In this document: positions 44,551-54,002 of the stretch, one piece after another | How the letters are laid out: each line of letters starts with the position of its first letter | How positions within the stretch are numbered: the stretch's first letter is position 1 | Assembly: GCA_023436145.1 (NCBI GenBank) | Contig: JAEZKP010000101.1 | Span: 1-64,000, forward strand | Source of the DNA: Fibrobacterota bacterium | GTDB lineage: Bacteria > Fibrobacterota > Chitinivibrionia > Chitinivibrionales > Chitinispirillaceae | Direction: 5' to 3' | Length of the DNA stretch: 64,000 bases | The notes under the pieces: generated by a model | Told to the model about the DNA's origin: nothing | Seen by the model: the letters and a program-made list of their open reading frames with translations, nothing else | Database searches by the model: none | Position numbers and translations under genes: made by a program

Positions 44551-45696
44551 TTAACGTACAGACGATTGCCACAGCACAATTCTCTCCCCTCTTAAAAACT
44601 TTATCCAGGCGATCATTATGGAAATATTGACCATTACAAAAAAGGATGTTACTTTCATTATTTTTAATGAATTCAATTTTGGCATGGTAATACCACTTAA
44701 TGCTAATAAATAAAAGGTGAGCTGAAAACCAAATAGTATCTTGTAAAAAGCAGAAGTCTTAAACAAATAAACTCCGGTGCATAAAGCAATCATTAAAAAT
44801 AAAGGTACTGCCCAGCGTAATAATTTATGACAAACATACATATAAGAAAATATGCCAAACCTGAACGGGTTAACATATTCTATATTATTGAAGAAAACGG
44901 TTAAACCTCTGACTACTGTTCTCACCTTGCGGTAAAATTCTTTCGACTTGTCCTTGATATCCGGATAGTATCCTATAACCTGAGGATCGCTTATTCCACG
45001 CAGACCCATTTTCACACTGTTGAGAAGTGTCTTAAAATCACTTTGCATACTGGTGGAAAAATCAAAACACACTACCTTTCTGGCTGCGAAAAACGATCCA
45101 CTCAAACCTACTACCGACTTAATAGAAGATTCCATACCCCGAAGCCACATCTCATATTTCACATAAAAGCCCTCTCCCCCGGTCTTATCATCTTCATTTG
45201 ACAGCAGCTTATCAACACTGCTCACACAACCTATCTCTGGATCATCAAAATTGGCCACAATCTCCCTTAAACCATTTTTATCCAGCATAGTAGCCACATC
45301 GGAGAAAATCAGAATTTCTCCCCTGGCCCCTTTTACCGCTTCATTCTGACCGCTTTCTTTTCCTTTGCGTTCCTTCAATTCAATCAGTTCGATTCCCCTT
45401 TGTTCATACTCCCTGACAATCTGGACAGTACCATCTGTGGAACCATCAGAAACTACTATAATCTGAATAAGATTTTTTGGATAGTCAAGTTCTAGAGTAT
45501 TCTCAATTTTTCTCCTTATACCTTTCTCTTCATTGTAAGCACTTATAATAAAGGTGGTATATGGGGTAATGTATCTTTTCCTGACAGTAAAACTTCTCCA
45601 GGTTGAGAATATTTTTAAAGAAAGTGGATAACCCAGATAAGCAAAGAAAATCATAAAAACCGATGACCAGAACAACAATGCCAGATTCATAACCAT
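44551..45696 (-). CDS. Membrane glycosyltransferase, family 2
   Basis: A 381-residue GT2 enzyme with one N-terminal membrane helix (LALLFWSSVFMIFFAYLGYPL) and about three C-terminal helices. The catalytic domain has TFIISAYNEEKGI, SDGSTDGT, the DxD-type FSDVATML and an LSGSFFAARK block. The Q(Q/R)xRW-type motif of processive enzymes is not clear, so it may be non-processive or use a variant. It resembles membrane GT2 proteins that elongate exopolysaccharide. It lies 34 bases after the deacetylase gene in the same transcription unit. Confidence 0.85.
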   Translation of the reverse strand: MVMNLALLFWSSVFMIFFAYLGYPLSLKIFSTWRSFTVRKRYITPYTTFIISAYNEEKGIRRKIENTLELDYPKNLIQIIVVSDGSTDGTVQIVREYEQRGIELIELKERKGKESGQNEAVKGARGEILIFSDVATMLDKNGLREIVANFDDPEIGCVSSVDKLLSNEDDKTGGEGFYVKYEMWLRGMESSIKSVVGLSGSFFAARKVVCFDFSTSMQSDFKTLLNSVKMGLRGISDPQVIGYYPDIKDKSKEFYRKVRTVVRGLTVFFNNIEYVNPFRFGIFSYMYVCHKLLRWAVPLFLMIALCTGVYLFKTSAFYKILFGFQLTFYLLALSGITMPKLNSLKIMKVTSFFVMVNISIMIAWIKFLRGERIVLWQSSVR

Positions 45697-45730
45697 TCCC
45701 TTTACATGCGCTTTTCCATGGTTTTACGGT

Positions 45731-46771
45731 TCAATCTTTTCTACAGTCTTCAGTATCCACCGGTGAAGTCCCCAGACGCAAGATAGTCATCGTTGATGAA
45801 AAACAGGCATCCTGATGCATCCCTATCCGATTTAGCCGGTAAATATCCGATGATTTATCATTCCACATTCTCCGAACGGTCACCGCACAACTGTAACCGG
45901 CAGATTTCACCTGCTCCGATATTTCTTTATTTGTAAATCCGTTTGGATAGCAGAATGGTATAAAATCGGAAGTAACCACCTTTTTTTTCAGCAAATCCTC
46001 TCTTGATCCGTATAGTTCTGCCTTTACCCTTTCTTTACTTACTGAGGTCAGAATGATATGCTCTGATGTGTGTGAACCGAAACTGATGATATCAGAATCC
46101 CTCATCTCCATCACCTGTTCCCAGTTTATAAAATCCGATTCTTTTTTTTCCGGTAAGCCACTTTTTTCCATAATTCTATTTATTATCTCATCATCATCAT
46201 TTTTCAAGGCATATAACTTAATCAGATTTATCAACTCATGAAGATTCTTACGGTTGAATTTTACAGTTAATTTTTTTCTGAGAGCTTCTTCTTTTACATA
46301 TTCTACCAGAAATCCGGTATCAAACCTGCTCTTAATCATCAGATGAGCAAAGGCATCTGTCCAGAATTTCCTATTGTTTCCTATGTATTCTGTAGGTAAA
46401 AAAACGGTCGCCGGATATCTTCGACTTTTTAGAACCGGAAGGACATGAGTATAGAAGTCTTTCCAGCCGTCATCAAATGTTAGAACACACATCGGGTGTT
46501 TGCAATGAACAGTTTTTTCAATAATGCTTTTCAATGATACAATTTCAAAATATCTGCTTATGGTCTCTATCTGCTTTTTGAATGTAACAGGAGTGATAAA
46601 CATTCCTGGCTCAATGTATTCGCTTGCAGATGGTTTTTTGACCCGATGATAACCAAGAATCAGAAATCTCCCTGCCCGGGCATTCATTTCACATATTTTA
46701 CGGAATTTTCCACTGCTCATGAAAACGGTGGAATAAATTTGTCTCATCAGTCGAATGGTAAGACTTAACAC
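45731..46771 (-). CDS. Polysaccharide deacetylase family protein (NodB-like)
   Basis: A 346-residue protein with a NodB homology domain. The metal and catalytic residues are seen in LTFDDGWKDF (D100, D101) and SFGSHTSEH (His-x3-His motif). It acts on acetylated amino sugars or removes acyl groups from polysaccharide. The N-terminal helix is not a clear signal peptide, so its location is uncertain. It stands between the GT2 gene and the CapK-like gene in the surface polysaccharide locus and probably modifies the polymer or its precursor. Confidence 0.87.
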   Translation of the reverse strand: MLSLTIRLMRQIYSTVFMSSGKFRKICEMNARAGRFLILGYHRVKKPSASEYIEPGMFITPVTFKKQIETISRYFEIVSLKSIIEKTVHCKHPMCVLTFDDGWKDFYTHVLPVLKSRRYPATVFLPTEYIGNNRKFWTDAFAHLMIKSRFDTGFLVEYVKEEALRKKLTVKFNRKNLHELINLIKLYALKNDDDEIINRIMEKSGLPEKKESDFINWEQVMEMRDSDIISFGSHTSEHIILTSVSKERVKAELYGSREDLLKKKVVTSDFIPFCYPNGFTNKEISEQVKSAGYSCAVTVRRMWNDKSSDIYRLNRIGMHQDACFSSTMTILRLGTSPVDTEDCRKD

Positions 46772-46783
46772 GAAACACCCCTA

Positions 46784-48259
46784 TTAAGTTATATGGGATA
46801 TTACTAATCGCATCTTCCCACCTTTTCCCCGTTCAATCCTCTCCACATATTTAATTCTGCAATTAAGCAGTGGTCCGGTTCTCTTTCGTATCTCCTGCAT
46901 AATTTTCAGTTCTGTTTCATTACTGTATTGATAATCCTTCACTATCAGTAATTCTATTTCATCTGGTCTGTACTGCTTGAATTGCGCTTCCCGTACCGGA
47001 TATCCTCTGAAAACCCCGCTTAATCGACCGATTCTCCGGCCATCAGGTGTCCTGATCACATCATCTGTTCTTCCCAGCACCTTTTTTATGAGAGGAAAAT
47101 TACTTCCACAATCACAACCGGGCTTCCCCGCTGAAGACATCAGCACTTTATCACCAATTCTATAACGGATAAGTGGCATGACATGATTTATAAACCCTGT
47201 ACAGACTACTTCAGCCTCTTCCCCTGGACCAGCTCTCTCTCCCTTTTCATTTATTAGTTCCACATAACTGTAATCGGAATTCAGATGATAGTTGCCACAT
47301 CTGCATTGTGCGATAAACACACACATTTCCACAGAACCATATTGATCGTAAACAGGAGTGCCGAATGTCTCCTCAATTGTTTTTCTCTGAAATTCATGTA
47401 GTGTTTCCGCTGAAGTAACAATAGCTGGTGTTGTCCCGTGAAGTGATATCCCGTTTCGTAAAGCATATTCCGCAATAGAATAAATACTTGAGGGGAAAGC
47501 ATCTATATATGATGGTTTCATTTTTTTCAGAATCTCGATGTAGCTTGCTATGTTTTTTTCGGACAGATGATAGGAGGACATGAACAAACTCTTCTGAGAT
47601 ATGCTATATCTCCAGAATGGAGGTTTTGACTGCTCCCCTTTCACCACCAGACGGCTACCAAGAGTTGCTCTGCTTCCACCCGGATTCACACCGACCGATT
47701 CAAGAAACCTGCTGAAAAAGGCATAATTTTTCTGACGAACTTCAGCATTACAGAAAATCTTCAGCGGAGTACCGGTAGTACCTGAAGTATTAAGAGTGAT
47801 AATTCTGCTTTTTACCTCTGGATTCAGGAAATCACCTGTTTGATTCCTGATTACCTCCTTGTTTAAAACAGGAATCATTTCCAAATCGGATAAATGGAAT
47901 TTGTCCTGTGGAGGAAACTTTGTTTTTGCAAATAGTTCTTTATAATAACGAATCTTAGGTGCAATTGTATAAATTATTTTTTTTAATTGTGCTGCCTGGA
48001 AATGCACTATCTGCTCACTACTGGCTTTATGGTTTTCTGATATTGATCTATAAAACTTTTGGTAGATCCCACTATATCTCAGTTGCTTCTCCCGGTACCC
48101 TAAAATGGAAATAGCAGCATTCTGAATAAATGGCGGAAGACTATGATATAGTTTTTCAACTTTGGAATTCAAAAGTATTCCTCTGGTTGGAAAAGTCATT
48201 TCACCTGTGCTTAAATTATTATTACCAGCAAATTGCAGACCCGCATCCAGCAGACACAT
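46784..48259 (-). CDS. CapK-like adenylate-forming protein (phenylacetate-CoA ligase family)
   Basis: A 491-residue member of the CapK/phenylacetate-CoA ligase group, which lacks most of the usual C-terminal lid of acyl-CoA synthetases and is common in capsule loci. The P-loop is TLNTSGTTGTPLKIF. Later come YDQYGSVEMCVF, PLIRYRIGDKVL and GRTDDVIRTPDGR. A cysteine-rich turn (CRCGNYH and CDCGSN) may bind metal. It may activate an acid for transfer to a sugar or onto the carrier domains of the assembly line. The start is not settled: AAGGAG is 14 bases before the ATG, and another ATG lies 20 codons inside. First gene of the minus-strand group. Confidence 0.8.
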   Translation of the reverse strand: MCLLDAGLQFAGNNNLSTGEMTFPTRGILLNSKVEKLYHSLPPFIQNAAISILGYREKQLRYSGIYQKFYRSISENHKASSEQIVHFQAAQLKKIIYTIAPKIRYYKELFAKTKFPPQDKFHLSDLEMIPVLNKEVIRNQTGDFLNPEVKSRIITLNTSGTTGTPLKIFCNAEVRQKNYAFFSRFLESVGVNPGGSRATLGSRLVVKGEQSKPPFWRYSISQKSLFMSSYHLSEKNIASYIEILKKMKPSYIDAFPSSIYSIAEYALRNGISLHGTTPAIVTSAETLHEFQRKTIEETFGTPVYDQYGSVEMCVFIAQCRCGNYHLNSDYSYVELINEKGERAGPGEEAEVVCTGFINHVMPLIRYRIGDKVLMSSAGKPGCDCGSNFPLIKKVLGRTDDVIRTPDGRRIGRLSGVFRGYPVREAQFKQYRPDEIELLIVKDYQYSNETELKIMQEIRKRTGPLLNCRIKYVERIERGKGGKMRLVISHIT

Positions 48260-48356
48260 TTTATATAAGTACGCTCCTTAGGAGTAAGTGCACACATTTT
48301 GCTTTTTGATTCTTCTGAGCCTTGTTAACTTAGCATGATTTTTAAATAGTTACATT

Positions 48357-48587
48357 ATGAAAATATTCCACATAATCTCCGGGGATATCTTTGATGGTGC
48401 TGAAATGCAGGTCCTTCAAACTCTGCATGCTTTAAAGCACAAAAAGAGAATTTTCAAAACCATTGTATTCATTTCAATAGTGGAATATTGCGCCAAAAAT
48501 TCAAAAATGCGGCATCTCCACATATTTAATATACGAAAAGTTTTCCAGCATTCTACTTATTATAAATTAACTGATCAACCTGTTTAA
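48357..48587 (+). pseudogene. Truncated glycosyltransferase N-terminus (remnant)
   Basis: The first ~28 residues (MKIFHIISGDIFDGAEMQVLQ) match the start of family-4-type glycosyltransferases. The following 45 residues lose all resemblance and end at a stop, and the C-terminal domain is missing. The next gene, 32 bases later on the same strand, is a complete glycosyltransferase of a different kind, so this is not its N-terminus. It is probably a decayed or truncated gene, though a short expressed peptide cannot be excluded. Confidence 0.6.
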
Positions 48588-48619
48588 TCTTTACTTGCTT
48601 TCTGCCAGGAGAACGATGC

Positions 48620-49642
48620 ATGACTTCTGATAAAGTCTGGATTACCTGGGAAACTCAGCGAAGATCTGCCACTCTTGCCGGCTTTCTGCAGTGCAAACTT
48701 TTTGTTTTCGATATCGAAGGATTCTTCAGATATCCGCTTTGTCTTATCAAAACCCTTGTAACCCTGCTGATCCATCGCCCCAAACTTCTTTTCATTCAGA
48801 ATCCATCAATTGTCCTTGCCGCCTTTTCCTGCCTCTATTGTTCTATAACTCATACCAGACTGATTGTCGATCGCCACTCCAATTTCCGACTCAATAAACC
48901 AAGGTCCGGCTCCCTTCCTATCTGGCTTTTCATGCGATTTCATTATTATTCCCTGAAAAATGCTGATCTTACCATAGTTACCAATGGTTTTCTAGCTGAT
49001 CTGGTCAGAAAAGCAGGCGGTCGAGCTGCCATACTGCCGGACAAACTCCCTGAAATTCCAATCCGGAACCCTGCTTTTGTCAAAGATCATATCCGTCTGC
49101 TTCTTATCTCTTCATTCGGTTCCGATGAACCCATACGGGAGGTCATCCAGGCTTTCTCTATGATCCAATCAGACAATTGCGAACTCTTTATTACCGGCAA
49201 TTATAAAAAACGTCTCTCTGAAATTCCTGAATGCCTCCCTCCTAAACTTCATCTGACCGGATTCATTCCAGATTCACAATATTTACATCTACTCACAACC
49301 TGTGATATCGTCCTCGTTCTTACCAAAGCTGACTATTGCATGCTCTGTGGATGTTACGAAGCAGTAGCTGCTAAAAAACCGCTTATTACCTCTGACAAGC
49401 AGGTCTTACGGGATTATTTCAGCGGTGCAGTTTTCGTGAATAATTCCCCTGAAAGCATTTGCCAGGGTATTAATGAGGTACTTCAAAATACCGGTTATTA
49501 TAAAGAAAAATCAGCTTTGATGAAACTGGAAATCGAGAAAAAATGGGATAGATATTTCACTGATCTTAAAACCGTTCTTCATGAAATGTTCAACATCTCC
49601 ATAAAAAATGAATTTCCTCCTGTTTTTGTTAACAACAGTTGA
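48620..49642 (+). CDS. Glycosyltransferase (GT-B, N-terminal KVWITWETQRRS type)
   Basis: A 340-residue GT-B enzyme. It begins MTSDKVWITWETQRRSATLA, a start seen in complete members of its own family, which argues against it being only the second half of the broken gene before it. Motifs include LLFIQNPSIVLAAF, RLIVDRHSNFR, LTGFIPDSQYLHLL and CGCYEAVAAKKPLI. The donor is unknown. It is a plus-strand gene between the truncated GT and the convergent large beta-helix gene, with that gene's terminator lying in the gap. Confidence 0.85.
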   Translation: MTSDKVWITWETQRRSATLAGFLQCKLFVFDIEGFFRYPLCLIKTLVTLLIHRPKLLFIQNPSIVLAAFSCLYCSITHTRLIVDRHSNFRLNKPRSGSLPIWLFMRFHYYSLKNADLTIVTNGFLADLVRKAGGRAAILPDKLPEIPIRNPAFVKDHIRLLLISSFGSDEPIREVIQAFSMIQSDNCELFITGNYKKRLSEIPECLPPKLHLTGFIPDSQYLHLLTTCDIVLVLTKADYCMLCGCYEAVAAKKPLITSDKQVLRDYFSGAVFVNNSPESICQGINEVLQNTGYYKEKSALMKLEIEKKWDRYFTDLKTVLHEMFNISIKNEFPPVFVNNS

Positions 49643-49649
49643 AAAAAAG

Positions 49650-49690
49650 ATAAGAAAAAGGCCGCTTCCCGTGTTCACCGGAAAACGGCC
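49650..49690 (-). terminator. Rho-independent terminator after the large beta-helix gene
   Basis: Read on the minus strand, GGCCG (49686-49690) pairs with CGGCC (49660-49664), with further partial pairing of the TTTTCC and GGGAAG arms. A T-run follows (complement of 49655-49659), then more T-rich sequence. It lies 26 bases after the stop. Confidence 0.75.
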
Positions 49691-49715
49691 CAGAAATATT
49701 GAACTGTTTCCTAAA

Positions 49716-52700
49716 CTACCTGCTCATCAGAAGTAACGGAGCTTTGAAATCCAACTCTGCCCCTTTATCATCTTTCATCGATAACTTAAGAATGTAGCTT
49801 CCGTTAGATATAGAATGATCATTTAGAGGCAACTGAACACTTTGAATGCTCTGGCCTCTGTTTAGTAAACGACTTTCCCTAATCATTGCCTTCCCGGTCA
49901 ACGTGTAGAGTGATACAGTCACCTTGCTAACATTTGCCGGCGCACTGAATTCCACCTTTACATCGTTAGTAAACCGGTTTTGAACAAGTTTTGATATTCC
50001 GTATTTCTTTTCGCTACTCACTCTGGATTGAACCGGAACTGGCAAAACTGCTTCTATTTTCAAGTAAACAGTCTTCCCGGATTCTACTCCTACCACAACC
50101 GAATCTGATCCGGCGTATGACTTTCCGTTTTGAGTGTCCTTAATGGTTAAATTGACATCCTGCGGCAAACCTTTTATGGTACCTATAGCAAAAATCACGG
50201 AATCATCTACATTCGAACCATTAACTATTGCCACTTCAAATGACATCCGCTGCTGGTCGATATTGTTCACCAGAAGGTGTGAATAATTTTGCCCGCTGAT
50301 TTCATCCTTTATCAGAAGTTTTATTTCATCAAAGGAAGGTGCTGGCTGATAAGCCGCCAATGGACCACCCTCTGATGTATACCCGAAGTATGCCGACGGC
50401 AGACTGTCACCTCTTTTTAATCTTGCATCAAGACAGATACTCCATCTGCTGTCTTCCATATCATCAGAATTATCGGTCTGAGCAGGATTTTTTAAAGGAT
50501 TTCTACTCACAGGAATGACTATCGATTTTGCATCGTTTGATCTGTTATACACCGCCAAACCGGTTTCAATGCCACCAGTCAAGACAATCTCTTCCGGATC
50601 AGTCATTCTCATTGCCGGTAAATAGATACTCTGAACACTGTAACCGTATGTAGTTTTTCTCCAACGGTAAATTTCCAGCGAATCAAACATCTTCTCGCTC
50701 CATACCTCAGCTGTGGCCTTCATTATCTGTTTCAAAGTCACTGGAACCGCTACTGGAAGAGCAAGATGAGTCCACCCTGAGCTAATCTGTAGAGTATAAT
50801 CCTGATAAAGAGCCGGTATTATCGCCTGAGCGAAATCAAACTTTACTGCCTCTTCAGAATGCACCCAGAAAAGCCTTCCCGGAACCGGGTCAAATAGTGA
50901 GTCGGCGATCTGTCCATATTCATAATACATTGGATTGGAACTGGCCATGGACACCGGCCTCCACTGGGTAATTACCGCTCTATCTTTATCATAGCTCCAA
51001 CTGTTGACCGGTGATTTAAGATAGTTTATTACTTCAGCAAAACTGGATTTAACCGGTGAAGCTGTAACCGAAATGGGATGGCGCATGCCTGGTGTGCTGA
51101 TGAAATCATCACAATTTGAATTTAACCGCTTAACAGGTCGGGAAATTCTTATTGTATCCGCATAATTTGCAGTGCTTCTTACCAGATATGCATAAAATCC
51201 ACTGGTATCGCATACTGCCGAGGATGGTACCGTAAAGGCCAATGCCCTCTTTCCCCCAACTATGCTGTTGGTCAAAGTCGCGCTGCCTTTTGTCCATACA
51301 TTACTGTTTCCTTTAAAACAATACAGTGCATGACTCAATGATTCCCACCCATCCTCAGGCACATATATTGTATCGCTGAATGCACTCCTGCCCAGTACAG
51401 CCATACTATTGGTTATCACCTGAACACTATCACAGCTTTGAGTCCATGTGCCGGAACTCAGTTCTCCAAAAACTGACACATAGCAAGCCTGCCCATTAGC
51501 AAAGCCACTTATAACAGCATTACCTCTGGATAAACTACTGTAATAAACCTTACTTCCAGACTCGGAAACAGATGCAGCAAACCGGTCCGCACGACAGACT
51601 ACTGCAACCTGTTTAAATGCAGGCGCATCAGGATAATTTCCCCAAACTGTAAATATGGAACTGCCATCGATTGCATAAGCATACAATCTTATCTGTTTTT
51701 TAACCTCTCTGATTATGGAAATCAGATACCTGGTAGTTACACCCTCTCCAAATTTTCCCTGGGCGTCATAGGCTCTCAACATAAATTTCACAGACTTGGC
51801 AGTTGATGGAATATTCCAGATTATCGAATCAAGAGAACTGTTTTTCACAGAAATCAATCTGTAGTTAGAATCATTTACAGAAACAAATAATGAACAGTTG
51901 GTAATTCCCTGATCGTCCTGAGCTTTCCATCTGACAACCACTACAGAATCACTGATCTGAGCGGCATTATTCGCAGCACTCAACAGTGAAACAACCGGAG
52001 CATTGTTTGGCGGAACCGGATTTTCGGGTACTGTATCTGGAAGAACATTATTACTTAGATTTACCAGAGCCAGTACATCATTAACCCAGCGGTTATTGTT
52101 AGGATCTTGCGGATCGGTGGCACCAATATAGGCCGGAATGGTCATTCCATCTAAAAATGGATGACGAATATTTTTACCTGCATTGGCTATGGTTTGCTGA
52201 GCTGATAATTTATACTCACCGCGGGTAATCATGCGATCTGCCCCGGAATTTCCTTTGAATACCGGATTGGCTGCATCCGCATTTGCAAAGTACATTTTGG
52301 AATTCGGAAACCGGCTTGTAAAAGCACTGACAGTATGTCTTGGCGAAGCAGAGGAGGTAACACCCAGCCAGAAAACATTGGTTCCGTTGGCATCGTATTG
52401 ATTGGTAGCAGGTCTGTAGATAAAATTCCTGTCTATTTTGAAACTGTCAACAACGCCATTGGTTATCTGTGCATCCCATTGCAGAGTTATATCACACTTG
52501 TTGTAATCATCCCCCACATTTTCAAGGATATTGTTATATGCATATTGAATTATATTGGGCTCCTGAAATGTAAAGCATTTATAATGGCTGAAAAAGAAAC
52601 CCTGCTGCCCTCTTCCCAGAACAGTGTTATTGAAGACGGTAGCCTTGTAGATAGTTCCTTTCCACCAGTCACCAACCGCAATCGCTCCATAACAGGAATC

Positions 52701-53669
52701 GAAAATATTATTATATAATTGTATGAAATCCTGTCTGGGACAAACAGCATAATCCCGTGTTTTACGGAAAATATTATGATGAATGTGATCACCGCGATGT
52801 TTCCAGGTATCATCGTATCCTTTTCCTGCTCCGGGATTACGTCCTGTAAGGAAAGTATCATTTTTATATTTGATGGCTACAGCGGGAGCAGAACCGCTTA
52901 CAAAAAGATTATAACGGTAAATGTTTCCCATGGTGTGGGTGTTATTGTTGACAAATCCATCTCTGGCATGAGCCTCTTCGTTATAATCGGCAAAAATCAC
53001 AATATGAGCGCTGTTTCTGTGATTTACAGGCGCACCATTATCGTAAAAATAGCAATACTCCACTATACAATCCTGCCAGGTGTAGCCTTTAAGTGCTCCG
53101 GGGTTATTACCCTCATAGCTTGCCATGTTGCCCTGAAACACGCAGTAGCGGAAATGAAACGGACCGTGATTTCCAAAAAATCCCGATGCACTCTGCCCAT
53201 CCGCAGTTGCACCGTTTCGAAGCTCTATTCTTTCAAATTTCCAGAATTTCAGTGACTGTGATGTGGTATTTCCCAGTAAACAAGGACCTATTCCGGTAGG
53301 CTTGAAAAGATCTTTCTGCCCATCAATAATGGCCCATTCACCCGGAAAAGAGGTCATGGTATTGAATTTACCCGTAGTCCAGGAGGTACCGTTTTTGGAA
53401 GATGGAATAGTGATTCCCCGTTCCGGATAGACACCTCCCCGAATACAGATAACGTCACCTACCTTCATTGAATCAAGTGCCATTTGTATGGATTTGAATG
53501 CCTTCCCATTTTTACCACTATTGTTTCTACCACTTATTGAATAGGTACCGGTAGAACTTACTGATAATTTGTTATCTACATATATGGTGTCAGCATAGCC
53601 CGGCAAAGCCATAATAACCCCCAAAGTGAAGATAACTGCAAACATACGCGTAGAATCGAGTATCCTCAT
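49716..53669 (-). CDS. Large secreted beta-helix protein with C-terminal sorting-type domain
   Basis: A 1317-residue exported protein. The signal peptide ends near ALPGYA (about residue 26). Residues ~30-500 are a pectate-lyase-fold right-handed beta-helix: IYVDNK start, AFKSIQMALDSMKVGDVICIRGGVYPE-like DUF1565 opening, then repeated YNNIF/FNNTV turns. Residues ~560-660 resemble an Ig/Fn3-like domain, followed by further beta domains of unknown family. The last ~85 residues contain KVTVSLYTLTGKAMIRES and an SNGSYILKL end, resembling type IX sorting domains (inference). A strong ribosome site (AAGGAG, five bases before the ATG) precedes it. Probably a surface or secreted polysaccharide-binding or -degrading protein; no catalytic residues were assigned. 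Confidence 0.85.
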   Translation of the reverse strand: MRILDSTRMFAVIFTLGVIMALPGYADTIYVDNKLSVSSTGTYSISGRNNSGKNGKAFKSIQMALDSMKVGDVICIRGGVYPERGITIPSSKNGTSWTTGKFNTMTSFPGEWAIIDGQKDLFKPTGIGPCLLGNTTSQSLKFWKFERIELRNGATADGQSASGFFGNHGPFHFRYCVFQGNMASYEGNNPGALKGYTWQDCIVEYCYFYDNGAPVNHRNSAHIVIFADYNEEAHARDGFVNNNTHTMGNIYRYNLFVSGSAPAVAIKYKNDTFLTGRNPGAGKGYDDTWKHRGDHIHHNIFRKTRDYAVCPRQDFIQLYNNIFDSCYGAIAVGDWWKGTIYKATVFNNTVLGRGQQGFFFSHYKCFTFQEPNIIQYAYNNILENVGDDYNKCDITLQWDAQITNGVVDSFKIDRNFIYRPATNQYDANGTNVFWLGVTSSASPRHTVSAFTSRFPNSKMYFANADAANPVFKGNSGADRMITRGEYKLSAQQTIANAGKNIRHPFLDGMTIPAYIGATDPQDPNNNRWVNDVLALVNLSNNVLPDTVPENPVPPNNAPVVSLLSAANNAAQISDSVVVVRWKAQDDQGITNCSLFVSVNDSNYRLISVKNSSLDSIIWNIPSTAKSVKFMLRAYDAQGKFGEGVTTRYLISIIREVKKQIRLYAYAIDGSSIFTVWGNYPDAPAFKQVAVVCRADRFAASVSESGSKVYYSSLSRGNAVISGFANGQACYVSVFGELSSGTWTQSCDSVQVITNSMAVLGRSAFSDTIYVPEDGWESLSHALYCFKGNSNVWTKGSATLTNSIVGGKRALAFTVPSSAVCDTSGFYAYLVRSTANYADTIRISRPVKRLNSNCDDFISTPGMRHPISVTASPVKSSFAEVINYLKSPVNSWSYDKDRAVITQWRPVSMASSNPMYYEYGQIADSLFDPVPGRLFWVHSEEAVKFDFAQAIIPALYQDYTLQISSGWTHLALPVAVPVTLKQIMKATAEVWSEKMFDSLEIYRWRKTTYGYSVQSIYLPAMRMTDPEEIVLTGGIETGLAVYNRSNDAKSIVIPVSRNPLKNPAQTDNSDDMEDSRWSICLDARLKRGDSLPSAYFGYTSEGGPLAAYQPAPSFDEIKLLIKDEISGQNYSHLLVNNIDQQRMSFEVAIVNGSNVDDSVIFAIGTIKGLPQDVNLTIKDTQNGKSYAGSDSVVVGVESGKTVYLKIEAVLPVPVQSRVSSEKKYGISKLVQNRFTNDVKVEFSAPANVSKVTVSLYTLTGKAMIRESRLLNRGQSIQSVQLPLNDHSISNGSYILKLSMKDDKGAELDFKAPLLLMSR

Positions 53670-54002
53670 TAAATCTCCTTTTTTAAAATGTAAAAGTCTC
53701 GATTGCTACATTATGATATTATTCCCGATATTGCAGTTTCAATCACCTTATCTATTTAATTTTCTTTAAATTACAAGGTTTTAAATTTTACCGATCGGAA
53801 TTTGTTTAAGTAGCATTTAATCACCATGGATTTAAAATTTAAGGTTTAAATTCTCCCTTTTTCCGTAACATATATCGTAGGTATGGAGTGGCATTATCTT
53901 GACATTTCTGAATTGATGTTATTTTATTGAATAGTAGCAATGCTCTACTGTAAACGTTTGACCGGACTGTTACAGGAGCGGAGTTTCCTGTTCTATCCGA
54001 CA
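53670..54002. other. AT-rich intergenic region
   Basis: About 333 bases upstream of the beta-helix gene and downstream of a glycosyltransferase gene, both on the minus strand. Its start holds the AAGGAG ribosome site (53675-53680). ACAGGA/TCCTGT forms a 6-bp hairpin near 53970 without a T-run. No gene or clear promoter was identified. Confidence 0.5.

Noticed and set aside
52335..53255. Two plus-strand reading frames of 127 and 178 residues
   Set aside because: They lie antisense inside the large beta-helix gene, have no ribosome sites and look like shadow translations.
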